Part shown: positions 1 through 11,900 of the stretch, in pieces
How positions within the stretch are numbered: the stretch's first letter is position 1
Layout of the letters: each line of letters starts with the position of its first letter
Program-made: the position numbers and the translations under genes
Assembly: GCA_004335835.1 (NCBI GenBank)
Contig: RWJK01001636.1
Location: 1-41,833 of the forward strand
Length of the DNA: 41,833 nt
Origin: Scenedesmus sp. ARA3
Taxonomy: Eukaryota; Chlorophyta; Chlorophyceae; Sphaeropleales; Scenedesmaceae
Direction of reading: 5' to 3'
The notes under the pieces: generated by a model
What the model saw: the letters and a program-made list of their open reading frames with translations, nothing else
What the model was told of the DNA's origin: nothing
The model's database searches: none

Positions 1-63
1 GTAGTTGGTTATCACATTCGCCTAACACGCGAAAGGTCCTCGGTTCGATCCCGGGTGGTTCCA
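1..63 (+). tRNA. tRNA-Val (AAC), 5' end cut by window edge
   Basis: The anticodon stem (17-21 with 29-33) encloses a seven-base loop with anticodon AAC at 24-26. The T arm contains GGTTCGATCC and closes with one G-U pair. The 3' acceptor strand TGGTTCC plus discriminator A ends at 63, and the six T residues at 65-70 are a typical Pol III terminator. About 11 nt (5' acceptor strand and start of the D arm) lie outside the window. No intron is seen and CCA is not encoded, as expected for a nuclear eukaryotic tRNA. Confidence 0.93.
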
Positions 64-64
64 A

Positions 65-70
65 TTTTTT
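65..70 (+). terminator. Pol III T-run terminator of tRNA-Val
   Basis: Six consecutive T two bases after the tRNA discriminator base; the usual RNA polymerase III stop. Confidence 0.8.
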
Positions 71-206
71 GAATTTTACCAAGCAGGCTGCCGTTGCTTC
101 ATCATGCCTGGCTGTTATCTGAGAATGCTCTTTGGTGGCCAGGTGAGCCTCAGGGGCCAGTCTAAACAAGCCCCTGTACAATCCACCCTATCTTCTTCTT
201 CTTCAG

Positions 207-307
207 GGGCCAGGTCGAGACGCCACCCACGCAGCCTTTACGCAGCGGGGGCTCAGGCTTGTGGAACACTTCTGGAGTGCCAAGCACGGGAGCTACCACA
301 ACCCTTC
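207..307 (+). other. Unassigned exon-like segment
   Basis: A pyrimidine-rich stretch (TCTTCTTCTTCTTCAG, ending at 206) looks like a 3' splice site and CAG|gtacc at 307/308 looks like a donor. One frame between them is open and protein-like, including THAAFTQRGLRLVEHFWSAK and then HGSYHNPSG. I do not recognise the family, and no joining exon is visible between the tRNA and the HMA1 tail. It may be an exon of a plus-strand gene, a relic, or chance. Confidence 0.25.
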
Positions 308-519
308 AGGTACCAGCGTGCACCTGACAGGAGATCCAACACGTGTTACCAGATAGGCCACACCAGCAGCATGGACCACGATGATGCTGGTCACTACACA
401 TGCACACCGCGATTCCCTGATCTGCATGCACCATCAACATGATTGTGTTCTTGTGACACCGATGCCACGCCAGAGCTGAGCAAGATGCAAGAGCTGCCTC
501 ATTGCTGGTCACAGCACTC

Positions 520-1235
520 CTTCAACCAGCTCTGTTTGAAGCCGCTGATGCTGTCACTGCTGTGTGGGGCCTCCAGCAGCAGCCGCAGCAAGTTGAGTGC
601 CACCAGCAGCGTTGACCCTTCCTGCATTCTCACGGCCAGCTGTGTCAGATTGACCCACAGCCTGCTGAGCAAAACACTTGCGACATGACACACAGACTAC
701 AATGAAGCGCTAGTGGCTGTGCGCCTTGTCGCTGCTGTGCTTGTGCCCATGCCCTGCTGCTGCTGCCTTCTTTGCTCCGCTGTTGCTGCTGCTGCTGCTG
801 TGCGGCACCTTCAGCAGCAGCTGCCACTGCTGTGCGCCTTCAGCAGCAGCTGCAGCGAGTTGAGTGCTACCAGCAGCGTTGAGCCCTCGTGCAGCGTCAC
901 CGCCAGCTGCGTCAGATAGACGCACAGCACAACAAAGCTGCAACGTGACACACCGACCAGATTGAAGCGCTAGTGGCTGTGCGCCTTGTCGCTGCTGTGC
1001 TTGTGCCCATGCCCTGCTGCTGCTGCCTTCTTTGCTCCGCTGCTGCTGCTGCTGCTGCTGCTGTGCGGCGCCTTCAGCAGCAGCTGCCACTGCTGTGCGC
1101 CTTCAGCAGCAGCTGGATTGCGTGCCACTAGCAGCGTTGAGCCCTCGTGCAGCGTCACCGCACTCCACAGCTGCGCCAGATCGACGCACAGCACAACAAA
1201 GCTGCAACATGACACACAGACCAAAACATGAAGCG
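520..1235 (-). repeat. Tandem copies of HMA1 last exon in its 3' region
   Basis: Two good copies (about 713-915 and 973-1165) and one worn copy (about 540-640) repeat the end of HMA1 exon 10. Each good copy again encodes a tail like GHGHKHSSDKAHSH followed by a stop and the same flank, with a period near 260 bp. They lie 3' of the HMA1 stop, so they should be 3' UTR or downstream DNA. The CTG/CAG run inside each copy differs in length. Confidence 0.85.
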
Positions 1236-2749
1236 TTAGTGGCTGTGCGCCTTGTCGCTGCTGTGCTTGTGCCCATGCCCTGCTGCTGCTGCCCCCTTTG
1301 CTCCGCTGCTGCTGCTGTCACTGCTGTGCGGCGCCTCCAGCAGCAAACGCAGCGAGTTAAGCGCTACCAGCAGCGTTGAGCCCTCGTGTAGCGTCACCGC
1401 TAGCCACAGCGGAAACAGCCCTGCCACAGTGGGCAGCGTGGCCACAGCAACAGAGGCCAGCGCCAGCGCAAGGTTCTGCGGGCAGTATGGCAAAAAGGGG
1501 GCACAGGGGATGAGTCAGTGGGCAGCGTGGTTACAGCAACTCAGGCTAGCGCCAGGGCCAGGTTCTGCGGGCAGCACGGCAAAGGCACGTGCACATGCAG
1601 AGTCAGCAGCAGCAGCAGCAGTAGCAGCAGCGCATAGCACAGTGTCACAGGGGCTGTGATAAGTGGAAGGGTGTCAGTTTCTCGCTCGTGTATCAGACCA
1701 ATGATGGACGGGTGGGCAGCAGCATGTTTTGAAGCTCGGCCTACTACGAATTGAGATGCAGAAAGACAGTGATCTAATGCGTGGTTGAAGCCTTGGGGTA
1801 TCAAGGTACTAATGCAGAATTCTTGTGTTCTGGATTGTGCGTCTGTGGTGTATAGGTGTATGGCAGTCTGATGCCGCGTCGCCGCCTACCTGCTGCAGCA
1901 TGAGGTGGGTCCGGTCCGCCGGCCTGAACAGCCAGGGCAGGCTGCTGATGCCCTGCCTGTTGACGAGCACATATCTGTGTACGTACTAAGATTGTTTTGT
2001 CATTGTCATTGACAGTGTTTACAAGGTCATCCCTCACCTGCTGCAGGATGACGTGGGTCTGGTCCGCCAGCCTGAACAGCCAGGGCAGGCTGCTGATGCC
2101 CTGCCTGTTGACGAGCAAATATCTGTGTACGTACTAAGATTGTTTTGTCATTGTCACTGACAGTGTTTACAAGGTCATGCCTCACCTGCTGCAGGATGAC
2201 GTGGGTCTGGTCCGCCAGCCTGAACAGCCAGGGCAGGCTGCTGATGCCCTGCCCGTTGATGCACACTCTGTTGTAAGTGATATTACTGCAGTTATTGTCA
2301 ATGACACGATGAAAATGGGAAACCAGTGTCACCCCTCACCTGCTGCAGGATGACGTGGGTCCTGTCCGCCAGCCGGAACAGCCACGGCAGGCTGGTGATG
2401 CCCTGCCCATTGAGCACGATGATGTCGGCAGCAGCAGCCACCATGTCTTTTGGCGTGGACGCGATCGCCACACCGACCTGAGGAGTGAGGCGACAGCAGC
2501 AGCAGCAGAGCAGCAGCAGCAGCAGCAGCATATGACATCAGCATCAGAGCAAGCACGGTAATGTCGGCCGCAGCAGCAACCATGTCCTTTGAGGTGAACG
2601 CGATGGCCACGCCAACCTGAGGGTGGGGCGGCAGCAGCAGCAGCAGCACCAGCAGCATGAGGGGCAGCAGCAGAGCTCGATCGTGCCGTCGGCAGCAGCC
2701 ACCGTGTCTTTTGGCGTGGATGCCATCGCCACGCCAACCTGAGGGGTGG

Positions 2750-2786
<37 letters not shown>

Positions 2787-5728
2787 TGCATAATACACAG
2801 GGGGCAGCAGCAGGATACACGGGGGCGGCGTCATTGGCAGCGCAAAGGAGAACCAAAGAGCATGCAGGCGGAAGCAGACGCTGCCTAGCGCATGCACACA
2901 AACAGCGCAGGTACTTTTGATTGTGCAGCTGTATGGCTGGTTTTGAAGCACCACTCTTGACCAAACAGCAGAGAAGCCTGCAGTGCAGCGCCGACAACAA
3001 GTGTGGCCGTACAGTACTTTTAAGAAACACCACCGCGCCGCAGCACCGCACCTGTGCTGCTGGTGGCGCAGGCGCATCATTGATGCCGTCCCCAGCCATC
3101 AGCAGCACAAACAATAGTATGATACACAGCAAGTTTTTTGCAATGCCAGAAAACACCAACAAAATGCAGCGGGTGCACCACCCGCACCTGTGCTGCTGCT
3201 AGCGCAGGTGCGTCATCAATGCAACCCCACCATAAAGGAGCAAAGGACACAAGCTTGCAAGGCAGCACGACAGCAACTGTGGGTGCACTAGCCATCAACT
3301 TGACGCACCTGTGCTGCTGCTAGTGCCGGTGCGTCATTGATGCCATCACCAGCCATCAGCAGGCCCCCAGCGCCAGTGCCGCGCTGCCCCGGGCCTGCCG
3401 CCGCTGCTGCTGCTGCAGCTGCATTTGTAACGTACGCCAGCTTGTCTTCAGGCTTGAGGCCTGCCCTGTACTGGCTGATGCCGACAGCACCTGCCACTGC
3501 CTGCGCAACGCGCTGGTTGTCACCTGGAAAAACAGACAAACAAGAAAGCACAAGGCAGTTTGGTGTTCAGGAGTTGGGGTGAAGCCACTGGCTGATGCCC
3601 ACAGCGCCGGCCACTGCCTGCGCCACGCGCTGGTTGTCACCTGTTTCAGGTTGGTTGAAACAACACAATGGGTGTTGGTTACTTTCTACAATGACAGTAG
3701 TCCTGACGCCGACGGCGCCGGCCACTGCTTGCGCCACGCGCAGGTTGTCATCTTTTGTTGGGCAAAAAATATGCATTGGTAAGAATGTGCGTTAGTGACG
3801 TATGCCAGCTTGTCTGCCGGCTTGAGGCCTGCCCTGTACTGGCTGATGCCTACAGCGCCGGCCACTGCCTGCGCCACGCGCTGGTTGTCACCTGGTTGAA
3901 GAAACACAAAAAACAGAAGCACAAGGCGGTTGTTATTCAGGTGGCGTCAATCGCCGATGCCGACAGCGCAAGCTTCAGCCTGTGCCACGCGCTGGTTGTC
4001 ACCTGGTCGAAGAAACACAAAAACAGAAGCACAAGGCGGTTGTTGTTCAGGTGGCGTCAATCGCTGACGCCTACAGCACCGGCCACTGCCTGCGCCACAC
4101 GCATGTTGTCACCTGTTTGAGTGTTTGGAAAAAACCTCAAGCGGTACTGTTACTTTACTGGTGAGGTCGCTGGCCCTGTGCCGCTGCCTGCACAATGCAC
4201 TTGTTGTCAACTGGTTGAGGAGGCAAATGCACATACAGAATCATCAGCATGACCGCTTCGACGCAGCAGCAGCCGGGCTGCTGCCCAGCTGCCACTGCCT
4301 CGCCAACTGCTGCTCCAGCTGCCCATAATGTCCGTTCCAAAATGCACAACAGCTGACCTGTCAGAATAACAACTTCCTTTTGCGCTTGCAAACAGCGCTG
4401 CAGCCACGGGCTGCTGCACAGCGGCCACCTGCTGCTGCCTCGCCAACTGCTGCTGCTCTAGCTGCCCATAAGGTCCGCCACCCCCATGCACCACAGGTCA
4501 CCTGTCAGCACGACAACATGCACCACAGGTCACCTGTCAGCACGACAACATGCACCACAGGTCACCTGTCAGCACGACAACATGCACCACAGGTCACCTG
4601 TCAGCACGACAACATGCACCACAGGTCACCTGTCAGCACGACAACAGCCTTTTGTGTTGCAGCCGCGCTGCTACGCAGCAGCCGCTACCACCGCACAGCA
4701 GCAGCCATTGCTGCTCTACACTGCTCAACAGTAAAGTACTCACCTGTCAGCATGACCACGTCCTTTTCTGCTGCAGCAGGGCTGCTACCCAGCAGCCAGC
4801 TGCCACTGCCGCGCCACCTGCTGCTGCTCCAGCTGCCGCTCTGCAGCTGCTGCACAGTCGCAGGCACCCCTGCCTGAATCACATCCTCAAAACACAGCAG
4901 CGCCATGTGGCTGGGCTGCCCAGGAGGTTCATAGCTGCCATCTACATCTACACTGCCGCTCACACTGCTACCTGGACTCTGCTGCTGCTGCTGCTGCTCG
5001 ATGCTGCTGGTGTGGCTAGCCGGCGCTGCTGCTGCTGTTGCTGCTGTCATGGCGTGTTTGAACGCCTCCTCTTCTTCAAAGGCAAAGGTGGTGGTGCCGT
5101 CTCTGTTGTCCATGCTGCCAAGGAATCGAGCAGGAGAACTGGGGCGGCTCAGCACTGCGCCAGGCCGCCTGCTGCTGCTGCTGCTGCTGCTGCTAACAGG
5201 CCTGCTGCTGCTGCTGCTGCTGCTGCTGGGGTTAGCAGCACCATCCAAGATGACAGCCATGTCTGGCTGCTCCAGCTCTGGCAGCGGCGGCAAGCTTTCT
5301 TGCTGCTGCTGCTGCTGCTGCACTGCTGCAGGATCAGGCTGCTGCTGCTGAGTTGGCAGCAGCTGGCTGACGCTTAGCAGCGCTGTTGCTCTGCTAGGCC
5401 TGTCCGTGTGCTGCTTCATCAGCACGTCCAGCTGCGACACTGTCCTGTCACTTGTTATATAACTGTTAATCCAGTCGGCGGCCCCGAACCGCACATGCAC
5501 AGGCTCAAACTCTCCGATGCGGCAGACTCCCTGAACCCCGCTGCCTGGGACCTGCTCAAATGACAAAACCGCCACGTCACCGTCCACATGTGGTGCTGAG
5601 TCAACCATGGCCCGGGACACCGGGTGATTACTCAGCCGGGACAGTGCCACTGCACACTTCAGTGCCAGCTCATCAAATGGGACACCTCCTAGGGGTGCAC
5701 CCAATGCTGCTGCTGCTGCCAGCGGCTG

Positions 5729-5759
<31 letters not shown>

Positions 5760-5912
5760 TGCCGGCGGTGCTCGTAGTCATCCTCGTCAAATGACGACTC
5801 AAATGACGAGGATGAGTAACCCGTAGTAGTGCCAATGGCAGCGCTGCCACCTGTCATCTTTTTGCAGATCTCAGTGAGCCCCTCCATTGCTCGCACATGA
5901 ATCCACCCACTG

Positions 5913-5943
<31 letters not shown>

Positions 5944-8900
5944 CGCCGGCTGCTGCTGCTGCTGAACCCTCAGGTTTCAGGTTGAACACAAAACCCTCGG
6001 CGAGGTTCATGGAGCCGGTTGTTATGGTGCCTGTCTTATCCAGCGCTATGGTCTTGCATGCTGCTAGGGCGTCTAGCGCAGCACCAGACTTGATCAGGAT
6101 GCCCTTTGATGTGATGGCAGCGATTGCACAGGCATATGCCAGCGGCACAAGCGCCAGCGCACACGGGGAACCTGTATCACAGCAGTGCGGAAGAAACTGT
6201 GTTTTGAATGGTATGGCAGCAATCGCGCAGGCATATGCCAGCGGCACGAGTGCCAGCGCACAGGGCGACCCTGCGCAACAGCAGTGCAGGCGACATGGCA
6301 ATGGAATGAATCGGAATGTGATGGCAGCAGATGCACAGGCATATGCCAGCGGCACCAGCGCCAGCGCACAGGGCGACCCTGCGCCACAGCAGTGCAGGCG
6401 AGTGGCAGCAGCGCATGTAAGCAGCATGTGTTGTCCTTGAAATGTGCTGCCACCCCACTTGCAGGCAGCGTGCCCCTTACCACAGCACAGTACAGCCCGG
6501 CACAGGCCAACATAGCACGGAACAGCACAGCACCAGGGCTACAGCACGGCCAGAGGATTGATGCACACTTTCATAGGAAAAAATAAACCGTCGTTTTGTA
6601 TTGCACAAAATGCCGCCGCACCTGCAGTCAGCACGCCCATGGCTCGATACAGAGCGCCTCTGTCTCCCAAAAAGAGCACCCCCAGCAGCGGCAACAGCAC
6701 AGCATCAATACCACAGCCCAGCACCACACCATCACACACGTACCTGCAGTCAGCACGCCCATGGCCCCGTACAGTGCCCCTTTATCTTGTCAAACATGCA
6801 ACCCCAGCCGCGCAGGGGCAGCAGCACAGCACCAGCACCACAGCCCAGCATCACACCACACCAACAATTACGTACCTGCAGTCAGCACGCCCATGGCCCC
6901 GTACAGTCATCCCTTCCACAGCCACAGACCAGCACACCACACCACACCACAGCCCTAAACACGTCTCCTGTCATCACAGCCGCACCTGCAGTGAGCACGC
7001 CCATGGCCCTGTACAGTCCCCCTCTGTCTCCCAGGAAAGGCACCCCCAGCAGCGGCAGCACAACAGCAATGCTACAGCCCAGCATCACAACACACCAACA
7101 AACACGTACCTGCAGTCAGCACGCCCATGGCCCTGTACAGCATTTCCCATCAACAACCACAGCGCAGCTCATCACATCACAGCCCTACACACGTCCCTTG
7201 TCATCGCAGCCGCATCTGCAGTCAGCACAACAAAGCACAGCAAATTGCCACACACTTACCTGCAGTCAGCACGCCCATGGCTCGATACAGCGCTCCTCTG
7301 TCTCCCAGAAACGGCACTCCCAGCAGCGGCAGCACAACAGCAATGCTACAGCACAGCACCACACCACACCAACAAACACTTACCTGCAGTAAGCACGCCC
7401 ATGGCCCTGTACAGCGCGCCCCTGTCCCCCAGGAAAGGCACTCCCAGCAGCGGCAGCAGCGCTGCTGTTGCCAGCGTAGCGCCGATGACTGCCTTGCTCC
7501 ACACCTCGCCCACACGGTCCAGCCAGCGCGACAGCTGCGGCCGCTGCGCCTGCAGTTTGAATAGTGTTGAAAAGTGTGTTAGTAACAGCGTAGCGCCGAT
7601 GACTGCCTTGCTCCACCCCTCGCCCACACGGTCCAGCCAGCGCAACAGCTGCGGCCGCTGCCCCTGCAAGTTTGAATTGTGTTACATAAGTTTGTTGATA
7701 AGAAAAGGACAAGGCTGGCGCAAGGTTTGATATGGGTCAAGAGTCGAGCTGAGATGGCTGGCAGCACGTGATGCTGCTGCAGCTGAACCTCCCCACACAG
7801 CAGTGCAGCAGCAACTTGACAAGGTTTAGGTGTATGGCCACAGTGAACTGACAAGCAAAGCAATTCAACTAAAAAAGCTTCATACATGTGTCTGCGTGTG
7901 CTGCCATCCTCACCTGTGCATCTGCGGCCATCTGAGCAATGCGTGAGGGTGTGCTGTTCTCCGCTGTCGCCTCCACGCGCACCACCAGCAGACCATCAGT
8001 GCTCAGCGAACCTGGCAGGAAGCAGCAGCAACAGCAGCGGCAGCAGTTGACGCGCTATGAAAACACTGCAGTGACATCCTCCCGCTGTGGCCACACACTG
8101 TTTGATCTCGCAAGATCTTGGCCCCATTCATAGCCCACAATATGCTGCTCACACCGCTGACAACCCGCCTCACGTGACTGCACTTTCCAATTTGTTGCGC
8201 TCTGCAGTCAAGAACAACACCAGCGTCGCACAGAACCGCGCGTCGGGTCCAGTGTAGGTGGATGCTGGGGCGAGCATCAAGAACCATGCTGGTTCAACCG
8301 AGCAAGACAAGCCCTAAAAACCCCTCTGCAGACACCATTTCCGCACCTGCCGGCACTTCTTGGCCAGGCCCCAGCCGCACAGGTGCGGCTTCCCCACTGA
8401 TGTGCTGCAGGCTCAGGTTGGCAGTGCCCCAGGTGATGCCTGGCTCACTTGCTACACAACATAACAAAGATTTCAACGAGGACGACACAAGAATGGTACA
8501 AGCAGCTTGTAAGGAGGATAGTCAGCAGTACACAAAACACAATGTAGCTTAAATATGCCCGCTACGCACCTGCCGGCACCTCCTGCCCCGGCCCCAGCCG
8601 CACGGGCGCTGCTTCGCCGCTGATGTGCTGCAGGCTCAGGTTGGCCGTGCCCCAGGTGATGGTGCCATCTAGAGGCACCTGCTCCCCGGGGCGCACCAGC
8701 ACGTGCTGACCCAGCGCCACCGACTCCGCAGGCACCTGCACACCGACACAAACACGACAAGAAATAAATATGAGCGATTTTTTCAAGGCAAACGGAGGCA
8801 CGTAGGGTGGAAGGACTTGCCGTGCCCTATGGGTGGTGGCACCTGCTCTCCGGGGCGCACGAGCACATGCTGACCCAGCGCAACCTACTCAGCAGGCACC

Positions 8901-11900
8901 TGCACAGAAGCACATAGACGACACACAAGTAATGTACATCAAACAGGTGATGTATAACAATTCCTGAAATTGCGGCGCCCCAGGTGCCGTCCAGGGGCAC
9001 CTGCTCCCCAGGGCGCACCAGCACATGCCGACCCAGCGCAACTGATTTGGCGGGCACCTGTAAGCAAAAAGGAACACAAGCAGCCATACACATAAGCACT
9101 GTGCACACAGCGACTCGCACACCACCACCTCTAGCTGAAATGCTTCCCACCCGTCATCATTTACTATCCCTCCCCAGCGTCCACCTGCTGTGTTGTGGCC
9201 ACGCGTGGCGCGCCGCCCTCGTCAACCTCCACAATGCTTGCCGTGTCAGGCACGCTGTCACAACAGCAGCTGCCAAGCAAGCCGCGGCAGAGAAGTGCTG
9301 CAGCTGCTTCAACCCATTGCTGCACTCAACACACACAGCACTGTGCGCACAGCGGCTCACACCCCACCACCATCTCGCAGGAAGGTTTCAGACCATTGAA
9401 TAGCATGAAACAGGTACTACGCGTTCGTCCCCACACCTGCTGTGTTGTTGCCACACGTGGCGCGCCACCCTCATCCACCTCCACCATGCTTGCCGTGTCA
9501 GGCACGCTGTCAAACAGCCGCTGCAGCGAGCCCGCAGCCACCACAGCCCATTGCTACCCACACACCAGGCACAGCACTGTGCGCACAGCGATTCACGCCC
9601 CACCACCGTCTTGCAAGGATATTTCAGACCATTGACTAGCATGAAACAGATACTACGCGTTCGTCCCACACCTGCTGTGTTGTTGCCACGCGTGGCGCGC
9701 CGCCTTCATCCACCTCCACCATGCTTGCCGTGTCAGGCACGCTGTCAAACAGCCGCTGTCACACAGACTCTGACACACAAAAGCTGCAGCCGCGTTCAAA
9801 CTTGCCATTTTGCTGCACAACCAGCTGCGTCACAACCCTCCAGCTTAAACAGCTCCATTCAGCTGCTCCACATCACCTGCTGCGTGGTGGCCACGCGTGG
9901 CGCGCCGCCCTCGTCCACCTCCACCATGCTGGCTGTGTCAGGCACGCTGCCAAACAGCCGCTGCAGCGAGCCAGCCGCCACTGCAATCGGCTGCTGCATG
10001 CACATCACGCACAGCACTGTGCGCGCAGCGACTCACAACCCACCCCCATCTACACGGAATGTTGAGACCATTGACCAGCATGAAACAGGTACTACACGTT
10101 CGTCCCCACACCTACTGCGTGGTGGCCACGCGAGGTGCGCCGCCTTCGCCAACCTCCACCATGCTTGCTGTGTCGGGCACGCTGTCACAACAGCCGCTGC
10201 CAAGCAAGCCGCGGCAGAGAAGTGCTGCAGCCCCTTCAACCCATTGCTACGCTCAACACGCACAGCATTGTGCGCACAGCGACTCACACCCCACCACCAA
10301 CTCGCAGGGATGCCTCAGACCATTGGCTAGCAAGAAACAGAAACTACGCTTTGTCCCAAACCTGCTGTGTTGTGGCCACGCGTGGCGCGCCGCCTTCGTC
10401 AACATCCACCATGCTTGCTCTGTCGGGCACGCTGTCAAACAACCGCTGCCAAACAGGCTATGACAGACAACAGCTGCAGCCGCTTTCAAACTTGCCGTTT
10501 TGTTGCACAAGCAGCTGCGTCACGACCCTCCAGCTAAAACATATGAAACAGCTCCATGCAGCTCCGCCACATGATACTCCTCTCACCTGCTGGGTGGTGG
10601 CCACGCGTGGTGCTCCCCCGTCATCCACCTCCACCATGCTTGCTGTGTCGGGCACAGTGTCAAACAGCCGCTGCAGCGAGCCCGCCGCCACCACAGCCCA
10701 TTGCTACGCACACACCAGGCACAGCACTGTGCGCACAGCAATTCACGCCCCACCACCGTCTCGCAGGGATACTTCAGACCATTGAACAGCATGAAACGGA
10801 AACTTCCCATTCATCCACACACCTGCTGTGTTGTTGCCACGCGGGGCGCTCCCCCTACATCCACTTCCACCATGCTTGCCGTGTCGGGCACACTGTCAAA
10901 CAGCCGCTGCAGCGAGCCAGCAGCCCGCTCAGTGAGCCGGTCCTCCAGCAGGTGGCTCACACGAAACAGCAGCAGCAGCAGCGCACCCTATGGCGGGATT
11001 GAGGGCAGCAGCAGGCAGGGCAGGGGAAGCCAGGGGGTGGATCAGGCGAGTGAAAGTGCTGCCTAACAACATCATGATGATCATGCTGCAGTGAGCCTGC
11101 AGCCCGCTCAGTGAGCCGGTCCTCCAGCAGGTGGCTCACACGAAACAGCAGCAGCAGCAGCGCACCCTGGTGTGTGCAAGAATGCCACAAGCAGCAGGCA
11201 GGGCAGGGGTGCCAAGGGGTGTCGGTCAGGCGGAAATGATGCTCGAGGAGCAGCGCAAATAGCAGCAGCGCAAGTGTAACAGACAGTAATGCTGTTGCAG
11301 GAGGTCCACGAAAGCAACATTGCTCACCTCCTGCGCCATGCCCATATATAGCGTGCCAATGACCGACAGCGACATCAGCACGTGCGTGTCCACCTTGCCC
11401 GCTGCTGCTGCCCCCACTGTCTCTGCCAGCTGCGGCACGCCTGAAAACAGGTACGTGACACCCAGCGCGGCCTTACTCAGTGCTGCTGCTGTGGCTGCTT
11501 GCAGGAGGCCCTGTGCTGCACAGATCGGCAGCAGCAGCGCTGCGGCGAAGCAGGAAATGCTGGCCACAGTGTATGCTGTGTTGTGCTCAAAGTGCTCTGC
11601 CAGGCTGAAGAGGCCTGTCTTGGCGAGAGCTGAGAGCACTGGGTTGCTGGATGAGCCTGCAGTGAATGCAAAGATGAGAAAAGTAAGTGATTGTTGAGCA
11701 GCGGCGGCTTTGATGAGAGGAGGACACACAAGCGCTGTCTGCTGGTGAGAGCTGAGAGCACTGGGTTGCTGGAAGAGCCTGCATCGAATGAATGAATGCA
11801 AGGGTGACGGAAGTAGGTTGTTGTTGAACAGGAAAGCCTTTAGAGAGGAGAGAAGAGGGATAAACTATTGCTGTCTGGTGGTGAGTGAAAGGTCAGCACT

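Noticed and set aside
4489..4648. 32-bp direct repeats as a CRISPR array
   Set aside because: Units abut with no spacers, lie in a eukaryotic intron and match the neighbouring exon donor.
6558..7730. 390-aa plus-strand ORF with repeated YLQSARPW
   Set aside because: Antisense of the HMA1 exon 6 echo array; the repeats are those of the minus-strand exon edge.
9195..10785. Plus-strand repeat-protein ORFs (VATRGAPPSSTSTMLAVSGT)
   Set aside because: Antisense of the HMA1 exon 3 array; no start or splice context of their own.
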